Source: Gilvimarinus polysaccharolyticus
GTDB taxonomy: Bacteria; Pseudomonadota; Gammaproteobacteria; Pseudomonadales; Cellvibrionaceae
Assembly: GCF_001187555.1 (NCBI RefSeq)
Contig: NZ_LFIJ01000001.1
Location: forward strand, 584,169 to 648,168
Direction: 5' to 3'
Length of the DNA stretch: 64,000 nucleotides
Position 1 is the stretch's first letter, and every line of letters begins with the position of its first letter. Below are positions 57,960 to 64,000 of this stretch, one piece after another. A model generated the notes under the pieces. The model saw nothing but the letters and a program-made list of their open reading frames with translations. It was not told the DNA's origin and ran no database searches. The position numbers were made by a program, and so were the translations under genes.

Positions 57960-58010
57960 TGTGAAACTAACGGCTACCTCAAGGCTCACAGGTTTTGGCC
58001 TGGGGCAACC

Positions 58011-59324
58011 TTAACCGTTGTAACTAAGCGTAAAACACAGTCCGCCGGTCGCGGCATGGGCTACTGTTAAGTTAGCCCCTTGTGTTTGCGCCGCCGCCTG
58101 GGCAATTGCAAGACCTAAACCAATGTTGCCCTGATGGCCGCGCGCCGGATCACCACGATAGAAAGGTTTAAACAAATGCTCCAAACGCTCATCGCTTACT
58201 CCTGGGCCATTATCGGTAATGGTTAGCTGCCAACTGCCGGCTTGTGGGCTGTCGAGTGTGACATTAATAGTTTGAGCGTAACGGCAGGCGTTAGACAACA
58301 AGTTATCTAACACTCGTTGCAGTAATTGTGGTTTGGTATCAACAATCAATTGCGTTGGGCCATCGTAGGTGAACTGTTTGCCTTCGGTTTGAAAACGCCA
58401 GTCCTCGATCGCCTGCTGTACTTGTTGAGCGATATCGGTGCTTTCATCTTGCTCTTGATAAATAGAGCCTTCTAAGCGCGATAAGGTTAATACTTGATCA
58501 ACCAAATGTTCCAGCGTGTCACACTCTTTTTCAATTCGTTGGATATAAGAGTTGCTGCCTTGGTCGGCTAATAGATCGGCGGCCAATTTAAGCCGTGTTA
58601 ACGGAGAGCGTAACTCGTGAGAGACATCGGCGAGCAAGCGCTGCTGTGTGGCGGTGGCAGTTTGCAGTTTTTCGGCCATTAGGTTGAAGTCGTGCCCGAG
58701 TTGGCCCAGCTCACCTTTACCCGGTTTAACGCGGGTTGCAAGCTGGCCGTCGCCCAGTTGTTTAGTGGCGTGCGATAACTGCCGAATTGGGCGGCTTAAC
58801 CAGCGCGCTAAAATAGCCGATAACAATAATACTAAGGTCATAGACGCCATTAAGCGCCAGTGTGGGGAGTCTCGTAGAGCTTGCCGCCAGATAGGTGTAG
58901 GCTGCGGCGGCATGAGCCAGACGGCCAGTAGCGGGCGATCTGAGGTGGTGATCGGAAACGGCCCTATAGCAACCAAGCCTCTATCGAGCGCTAGGGTTTG
59001 CAAGGTGTCTTGACCTGCAAGCTCGGCCAATCGCCAGTGCTGACGATCTTTCATGAGTGGTTCGCGAGTGACTGGATCGTAAAAGGTTAAGCCATGACGA
59101 TTGCGGCCTTGCAGTAGCCGCTCGGACGGCCGACTAGTGTAACGCTGTAATAAGTGCTGGTACTTTTTTAAGGCGTTGATTTGCTCTGCGTTAGGTGGGT
59201 GTAGCTCGTCGGACTGATCTAAATATCGGCCAAGAAAAAAGTTGGCGACTAATAACAGTGTTAGTGACAACCAAAACCATAAAAATAATCGCCCAGTAAA
59301 GCCGTTAAAAATAGTTGGTTTCAT
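58011..59324 (-). CDS. cpxA: CpxA-like sensor histidine kinase
   Basis: A 437-residue kinase. Two membrane helices (about 13-32 and 158-173) frame a periplasmic domain of about 125 residues. A HAMP domain (about 175-225) and HisKA with His236 in ADVSHELRSPLTRL follow, then an ATPase domain (LLSNACRYAQ, DNGPGV, GLGLAIA). The layout and position next to a CpxR-like regulator and opposite a Spy/CpxP-like gene support a Cpx-type envelope stress sensor. The ATG overlaps the end of the regulator gene (ATGA). Confidence 0.85.
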   Translation of the reverse strand: MKPTIFNGFTGRLFLWFWLSLTLLLVANFFLGRYLDQSDELHPPNAEQINALKKYQHLLQRYTSRPSERLLQGRNRHGLTFYDPVTREPLMKDRQHWRLAELAGQDTLQTLALDRGLVAIGPFPITTSDRPLLAVWLMPPQPTPIWRQALRDSPHWRLMASMTLVLLLSAILARWLSRPIRQLSHATKQLGDGQLATRVKPGKGELGQLGHDFNLMAEKLQTATATQQRLLADVSHELRSPLTRLKLAADLLADQGSNSYIQRIEKECDTLEHLVDQVLTLSRLEGSIYQEQDESTDIAQQVQQAIEDWRFQTEGKQFTYDGPTQLIVDTKPQLLQRVLDNLLSNACRYAQTINVTLDSPQAGSWQLTITDNGPGVSDERLEHLFKPFYRGDPARGHQGNIGLGLAIAQAAAQTQGANLTVAHAATGGLCFTLSYNG

Positions 59325-59992
59325 GAGCTTTGGGTCAGTAACTGATAGCCCGAGCCACGCACCGTTTTAATGCAGTTGGTGGGGTTAATAACGGCCATTT
59401 TTTTGCGGATATGTGAGATATGAATATCGATATGGCGATCAAACTGTTGCAGTCTACGGCCAAATGCCTCACGTGAGATTAGGTCTTTATCCACCAGTTC
59501 TCCGGCGCGTTCAAACAAAATGTTTAATACTCGAAACTCAGCGGCGGTAAGGTCCAAAGGTTGATCATAATAGCGCGCTTCAAAAGACTCGGACTTCATG
59601 CTCAGCGCTCCCACATTGGTTTTAGTTTGTGGTTGTAGGCGGCGCAAAATGGCTTGGATGCGCGCCACCAGCTCACGGTGCGAGAAAGGTTTGCCAACAT
59701 AATCATCGGCCCCTAGCTCTAGACCTAGGACTCGGTCTATTTCATCGCCTCGGGCGGTTAGCATTAATACTGGCACATGGCTTGTTTGGCGCAGCCCGCG
59801 CAGCACATCAAAGCCACTTTGGCCGGGCAACATGACATCGAGCAGCACAAGATCAGGCTGCTCACGTAGAGTGGTTGCGAGTCCGCTGGTGCCGTCGTGA
59901 CTGGTGATAACAGTAAAACCGTTATCTCGTAAGTAATCGCCTAATAGCTCACACAGGGCTTCGTCGTCATCGATGATATGTACAGTAGTCAT
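59321..59992 (-). CDS. cpxR: CpxR-like response regulator
   Basis: A 223-residue OmpR-class regulator. Receiver: IIDDDEAL, Asp52 in LLDVMLPG, and Lys in GKPFSHRELVARI. The winged helix (about 125-220) includes LDLTAAEFRVLNIL and IRKKM...VRGSGYQL. It resembles E. coli CpxR strongly in the stretch DRVLGLELGADDY. It lies upstream of the kinase gene on the same strand. Confidence 0.88.
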   Translation of the reverse strand: MTTVHIIDDDEALCELLGDYLRDNGFTVITSHDGTSGLATTLREQPDLVLLDVMLPGQSGFDVLRGLRQTSHVPVLMLTARGDEIDRVLGLELGADDYVGKPFSHRELVARIQAILRRLQPQTKTNVGALSMKSESFEARYYDQPLDLTAAEFRVLNILFERAGELVDKDLISREAFGRRLQQFDRHIDIHISHIRKKMAVINPTNCIKTVRGSGYQLLTQSS

Positions 59993-60052
59993 AGCTCTAT
60001 TGTAGCTCCAGCGAGTTTAAGGTCGCAGCAATTTACGTTAGTTTACCTCATA

Positions 60053-60080
60053 AAAAAACGGGGCCTAAGCCCCGTTTTTT
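60053..60080. terminator. Bidirectional intrinsic terminator
   Basis: AAAAAACGGGGC-CTAA-GCCCCGTTTTTT, 12-base perfect arms flanked by A and T runs. It lies 18 bases past the mscS stop on the minus strand, so it ends that gene. Confidence 0.92.
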
Positions 60081-60098
60081 AAATTCGCTAATGTTAAC

Positions 60099-60944
60099 TT
60101 AAGCCGCGTTGGACTCTTGGGTAACAGGCGCGTTGGTATGTAAATCCATTTGTGGGAAAGGGATGGTAATACCGTTTTCATCAAAGGCGAGTTTAATGTT
60201 TTCGATTAGATCGAACTTAACAGGCCAGAAATCGCCGGTGTTAACCCAAGGGCGTACGACAAAGTTAACACTGCTATCGGCTAACTCAGAAACTGCGATA
60301 GTCGGTGCAGGCTCAGCCAATACTCGTGGATCCGCTTTAACTACACGCTCCATGATCTCTTTGGCTTTCTTGATGTCGTCATCGTAGCTGATGCCAAATA
60401 CCATATCTACGCGGCGGGTAGGCAGCTTAGAGTAGTTGGTGATGTTGCCGTTATAGATCTGGCCATTAGGTACAATAATTTCTTTGTTGTCCGGGCTGGT
60501 TAAGGTAGTGGTGAAAATGCTGATGGTTTTTACCACACCGGAGGTGCCGCCAGCTTCGACGTAGTCGCCTGTGGTAAACGGACGAAACACCAACAATAAA
60601 AAGCCCGAGGCAAAGTTTTGCAGTGAGCCCTGTAGTGCTAAGCCAATGGCTAAGCCTGCAGCACCGATAAGGGCAATCATGGAGGTGGTGTCGACGCCTA
60701 ATTGATCAAGCGCGGCGATAATAACAATCAATAGCAGCAGCGCATTGGCAATGGCTTTTACAAAATCGATTAGAATATTATCCAATTTGGTGCGGCCCAA
60801 TACTTTACCCAGTAGCCCCACTAAAATTTTGACGACGATTTTACCAATGATAAAGATCAATAGTGCGGTGATGATATTGATTCCCCATGGAATTACATGG
60901 GTGTGGACCAAAGTCATGGCATCGTCTTGATTAAAGTCAAACAT
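60099..60944 (-). CDS. mscS: Small-conductance mechanosensitive channel MscS
   Basis: A 281-residue channel protein of usual MscS length. Three membrane helices; the pore helix region reads GAAGLAIGLALQGSLQNFASG, and the cytoplasmic beta and alpha/beta domains follow (GDYVEAGGTSGVVKTISIF). It opens under membrane tension to release solutes in osmotic downshock. I chose ATG 60944 (MFDFNQDDAM), with AGGA before it; an ATG 12 codons upstream is less likely. Confidence 0.95.
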   Translation of the reverse strand: MFDFNQDDAMTLVHTHVIPWGINIITALLIFIIGKIVVKILVGLLGKVLGRTKLDNILIDFVKAIANALLLLIVIIAALDQLGVDTTSMIALIGAAGLAIGLALQGSLQNFASGFLLLVFRPFTTGDYVEAGGTSGVVKTISIFTTTLTSPDNKEIIVPNGQIYNGNITNYSKLPTRRVDMVFGISYDDDIKKAKEIMERVVKADPRVLAEPAPTIAVSELADSSVNFVVRPWVNTGDFWPVKFDLIENIKLAFDENGITIPFPQMDLHTNAPVTQESNAA

Positions 60945-61132
60945 AAAGCATCCTTTAGTATTAAGTAGCTCGCTTCGCACAAGTATGTGCTGACAAGCTT
61001 TATTATGAAAATGTGTTCAATCACGGCAAGTTGTGGTTTTTGCCGCTGATAGGAGATTATTGCCACTAATTAATGTGGGTGCAACCCGCAAATGAATTAG
61101 TGGCGTATAAAGATAGAAATAATCGTCTAGGG

Positions 61133-61849
61133 TTAGGCGATTGTGCCGGTGGTACGAACACGTTTGTTGCCTTTTACGGGCTTTTCTTTCATCGCGGCAA
61201 GACGCTGCGCTTGTTTTGCATCAATGATGTTTTTCAGGGCGATCAAAAACCCCGTCACAATAAACGCGCCGGGTGGCAAAATTGCCACTAAAAAGCCTGG
61301 ATAGTTGGCAAACAACGTTATGGTCCAGTCTTGTGCCAGCTCGCCAAACAGCAGGTGCATATTGGCAAATAGAGTGCCGCTGCCTAATATTTCACGAATT
61401 GCCCCCACGGTAACTAGCACTAGAGTGAAGCCGAGGCCCATCATCAGGCCATCGATGGCCGAGGGCAGTACTGGGTTCTTACTGGCAAAGGCATCAGCCC
61501 GGCCTAAAATAGCGCAGTTGGTGACAATCAGAGGAATAAAAATCCCTAAAATTGTATACAGCTCGTAGGTGTAAGCCTGCATTAATAGCTCAATACAGGT
61601 GGTAAGTGAGGCGATAATCATTACAAATGCTGGCAGGCGTACTGCGTCGCTCACTGTTTTACGAATCAGTGATACTGCTATGTTAGAGCTGGTTAATACC
61701 ATCATCGTGGCCAACCCCAAGCCCAGCGCGTTTACCACCGAGCCGGATACGGCCAGCAACGGGCACAAGCCTAGTAGCTGCACTAGGGCCGGGTTGTTAC
61801 TCCAAAGTCCCTTTTTACTGATTTCTTGCCATTCGGCGGTATTACTCAT
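61133..61849 (-). CDS. rnfE: Rnf electron transport complex subunit E
   Basis: A 238-residue membrane subunit of the ion-motive Rnf/Rsx complex. Conserved stretches are [27 protein letters not shown] and [23 protein letters not shown]. Six helices predicted. I start at 61849 (MSNTAEWQE), overlapping the end of rnfG by eight bases. The nth gene that follows rsxE in E. coli is not found here. Confidence 0.95.
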   Translation of the reverse strand: MSNTAEWQEISKKGLWSNNPALVQLLGLCPLLAVSGSVVNALGLGLATMMVLTSSNIAVSLIRKTVSDAVRLPAFVMIIASLTTCIELLMQAYTYELYTILGIFIPLIVTNCAILGRADAFASKNPVLPSAIDGLMMGLGFTLVLVTVGAIREILGSGTLFANMHLLFGELAQDWTITLFANYPGFLVAILPPGAFIVTGFLIALKNIIDAKQAQRLAAMKEKPVKGNKRVRTTGTIA

Positions 61850-62513
61850 TGCTGTCACCCACATTGCGCGGTGTATTTATGTCGGCTTGTTCAGAGATTT
61901 CAAATAATAGGTTGTGATTGATTTGCACCTGTTGCAAAACTCGTTTGATTTGCCTTGTGACGGCACGCGGAGTAATGGTTGCTCCGGTAAATTGATCAAA
62001 AGCGCCGCCGTCCTTTTTTACGGCCCAACGCTCGGGGGTAGGGTCGGTTAACGATTTTCCATTAAAACCTAATATCCAATCGCTTTTGTTGGTGTCGACT
62101 TTATCGCCGAGTCCCGGTGTCTCTTTGTGGGTTAGTGCCCGCGCACCGGCGACACTGCCATCGCGATTGACCCCGACCAACAAACGAATGGCGCCACTGT
62201 ACCCGTCGGGGGCGATAGCGGGCACGATCACGGCAATGACTTTACCATTTTTACGTGCGCGGTAAATGGGCTCCGATTGGCTGAAGCCTAACTCGGCCAT
62301 CATCTCCGCTGGGGTTGCAAGGGTGTCGTTTAATAGGTCGTTATCGACACGATCGGCCGCGACTAACTCAAACAGGGCGCGCTCGGCGGCTTGGCGTTCG
62401 GCCTCGGCAATACGGTCGCGAGTCCCGACATTAGTGACGGCCAATATGCCGGCGGTCACCAAGGCGAATAATCCGAGTAACAGACTGTTTTTACTGATTG
62501 ATGCACCCAACAT
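61842..62513 (-). CDS. rnfG: Rnf complex subunit G (FMN-binding)
   Basis: A 223-residue subunit with one N-terminal helix and a periplasmic FMN-binding domain. The covalent FMN site is the Thr of [22 protein letters not shown] is another family mark. Electrons pass through this flavin. It overlaps rnfD by one base and rnfE by eight. Confidence 0.95.
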   Translation of the reverse strand: MLGASISKNSLLLGLFALVTAGILAVTNVGTRDRIAEAERQAAERALFELVAADRVDNDLLNDTLATPAEMMAELGFSQSEPIYRARKNGKVIAVIVPAIAPDGYSGAIRLLVGVNRDGSVAGARALTHKETPGLGDKVDTNKSDWILGFNGKSLTDPTPERWAVKKDGGAFDQFTGATITPRAVTRQIKRVLQQVQINHNLLFEISEQADINTPRNVGDSNE

Positions 62514-63565
62514 TAGAGGTCGCCCTTTTTCGTTGCGCGTTGACTTTTTTTATGGCCGTAAGTGCGCGGCACCGTGTAGTAGTCGATAAACGGAGCGGCA
62601 AAGTTCATTAGCAGTACGGCAAAAGCGATAGCGTCTGGGTAATTGCCCCAGATGCGAATAACGTATATCAGTACGCCGATGGCAGCGCCGTAAATCATTC
62701 GGCCGCGATTGCTTACGGCTGAGCTTACTGGATCGGTAACAATAAAAAATGCACCGAGCATAGTGGCGCCCGAAAACCAATGAAACAACACCGAGCCGCC
62801 ACTGCTTGAGCTGCCGCTGTCGTAAAAGATAACAGCCATTAACGCCAGCGCTGCGAGCATACTAACCGGTGCGTGCCAGGTAAAAATACGGCGGTATAAC
62901 AAATAGGCACCGCCGGCTAAAAACGCGAGATTGACCCACTCCCAGCCTGCACCGGCAAAACTACCGGCCGCCAGTACCGGATCTTGCAGGTAAACGCTGT
63001 CGAGCATCAGCGAGCTGTTTTGTTTTACAGTATCCAGCGGTGTCGCGGCGGTGTAGCCATCAATGCTGGTGCCAGTCCAAATTTGCTTGAGTGCTTCAAT
63101 CAATGTTGGCGTGTGACCACCTACATCCATGGGTGCCGCCCATTGGCTCATCTGCAGCGGGAATGAAATCAACAAAATGACATAGGCCACCATAGCGGGG
63201 TTGAAGGGGTTAAACCCCATGCCGCCGTAGAGTTGTTTGGCCAACACAATAGCGCAAAAGCTACCGAGGATAACCAGCCACCAGGGGCAATAGGGCGGTA
63301 GCGCCAAGCCCAGTAGCACACCGGTGACCAGTGCGCTGCAATCGCGTAAATAAAATAGTACTGGCCGGCCGCGCAGCGCCATAATGGCCGCTTCAAAACC
63401 CATGCATGCAGCGCTGGCTAGCAGCACATTATGCAGCGAGCCAATACCAAAAAAATACGTCAGTACCGCAAGCCCCGGCAGTGTTGCCATAACCACGATA
63501 CGCATAACCTGACTGGTGCCAAGAGCACGGTGTGTATGCGGTGATGTGATGCGTGTCAGTGCCAT
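62513..63565 (-). CDS. rnfD: Rnf complex subunit D (FMN-binding)
   Basis: A 350-residue membrane subunit with about nine helices. The covalent FMN site is in FHWFSGATMLGAFF, and GGMGFNPFNPAMVAYV is characteristic. Homologous to NqrB. It starts 28 bases after rnfC. Confidence 0.95.
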   Translation of the reverse strand: MALTRITSPHTHRALGTSQVMRIVVMATLPGLAVLTYFFGIGSLHNVLLASAACMGFEAAIMALRGRPVLFYLRDCSALVTGVLLGLALPPYCPWWLVILGSFCAIVLAKQLYGGMGFNPFNPAMVAYVILLISFPLQMSQWAAPMDVGGHTPTLIEALKQIWTGTSIDGYTAATPLDTVKQNSSLMLDSVYLQDPVLAAGSFAGAGWEWVNLAFLAGGAYLLYRRIFTWHAPVSMLAALALMAVIFYDSGSSSSGGSVLFHWFSGATMLGAFFIVTDPVSSAVSNRGRMIYGAAIGVLIYVIRIWGNYPDAIAFAVLLMNFAAPFIDYYTVPRTYGHKKSQRATKKGDL

Positions 63566-63593
63566 GCTGTATTCCGTTAGTTAAAAATCAGAC

Positions 63594-64000
63594 TTACTCG
63601 TTGTGTTCGGCCAGTTGCTCGCGAGTCGCGGCCAATTTAACTTCTAGTTTTTCTACGCCGGTTTTAAACGCATCTAGGTTAGCATCGTTGTCGGCTTGGG
63701 CTTTGAGCAAGCGCGCCTGCGATTTTTCTAATCGTGCCTCCAGCGACTCCACTTGGTTGCGCAGCTTATCGGCAACGCTCATGGTGCCCATTGCGGCGGC
63801 GCGGGCTTTGGCCTTTTCAATAGCTTGGCTCGCAGCATCGTTGGCAACGTTTACTTCGGCCTCGGGGGTGGCCGAGTTTCGCGGTGTTGGCTCGGCTACA
63901 CTTGTGGGCGCTAATTCGCTCAGCTCTTTTTGGTTGCTGGCGATCTTCTCTTTCAGTTTGGCAACGCCTTGCTCTAAGGCCTCGGCGTTATCCGAGGCTT
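63594..64000 (-). CDS. rnfC: Rnf complex subunit C, C-terminal part
   Basis: The last 134 codons of a gene that continues past the right edge. The translated tail is an Ala/Lys/Glu-rich coiled coil (AIEKAKARAAAMGTM; NQVESLEARLEKSQARLLKA), the usual long C-terminal tail of gammaproteobacterial RnfC. The nucleotide- and iron-sulfur-binding domains lie outside the window. The position directly before rnfD confirms the call. An internal ATG at 63791 is not the start, since the frame stays open to the edge. Confidence 0.88.
   Translation of the reverse strand, partial: ASDNAEALEQGVAKLKEKIASNQKELSELAPTSVAEPTPRNSATPEAEVNVANDAASQAIEKAKARAAAMGTMSVADKLRNQVESLEARLEKSQARLLKAQADNDANLDAFKTGVEKLEVKLAATREQLAEHNE

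Larger units (their letters stand above)
57666..58010. other. Convergent intergenic region with repeats
   Basis: About 345 bases between the Spy/CpxP-like gene and the kinase gene, whose ends face each other. It holds the terminator at 57695-57723 and the tandem repeat at 57821-57959. A stem of AGCCTGTGA (57956-57964) and TCACAGGTT (57986-57994) leads into TT, a weak second terminator for the rightward strand. Confidence 0.6.

Overview
The window looks like chromosomal DNA of a free-living, probably marine, respiring gammaproteobacterium, perhaps of the Cellvibrionales type. That placement is an inference from gene content (Rnf/Rsx complex, CcoNOQP oxidase, RhlB, SbcB, PhhB, AmpG, CpxAR-like pair, Mrp-type antiporter) and moderate GC; no rRNA or tRNA gene is present to fix it. 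Nearly all genes are ordinary core functions in short operons. I see no phage, insertion sequence or CRISPR array.

Layout: 1-480 (minus) is the start of an Mrp antiporter subunit A gene. 920-2528 (minus) holds a DUF3833 lipoprotein and phospholipase A (pldA). 2886-7288 is an RND efflux adaptor and pump, followed by an FMN reductase whose ribosome binding site lies inside a strong inverted repeat. 7962-23585 is the accessory highlight, an amide-catabolism island. 23923-31300 has an MHYT/degenerate-GGDEF protein, a glutamine amidotransferase, RhlB, AmpG, an alkyltransferase-like protein, a DUF481 protein and FxsA. 31552-37459 has groESL, sodB, a coiled-coil membrane protein, class I fumarase and phhB. 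37507-43257 has a NYN-LOTUS protein, a spermidine-synthase-like protein, carbonic anhydrase, exonuclease I and a chemoreceptor. argG follows. 44949-53681 is a complete ccoNOQP-ccoGHIS oxidase and assembly cluster plus a SafE-type membrane protein, with two FNR/Anr-like boxes upstream. 53872-60944 has an Omp85-type protein, a DUF945 protein, a Spy/CpxP-like protein convergent with a CpxAR-like two-component system (with a 52-bp tandem repeat between), and an MscS channel. 61133-64000 (minus) is the rnfC-D-G-E end of an Rnf operon.

The amide island works as a unit. A 1138-residue protein fuses an NCS1 (purine/cytosine/hydantoin-type) transporter domain, a nine-cysteine cluster, a histidine kinase and a receiver, and its gene overlaps that of a LuxR-type response regulator. 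Divergently transcribed are a UrtABCDE/FmdDEF-type ABC importer, aliphatic amidase AmiE, the AmiB ATPase, formamidase AmiF, a second unrelated formamidase FmdA, and FmdB. The AmiC/AmiR/AmiS sensor-antiterminator genes that accompany amiE and amiB in Pseudomonas aeruginosa are missing. The four intergenic copies I found of a near-palindromic element, consensus CTACGTCAAATGACGTAG, all lie upstream of genes in this island. My proposal, by inference, is that a transporter-derived kinase senses short amides or urea-like compounds and its partner regulator acts through this element. Intrinsic terminators lie after the binding-protein gene and directly before the amiE ribosome binding site, so expression is probably also graded along the transcript.
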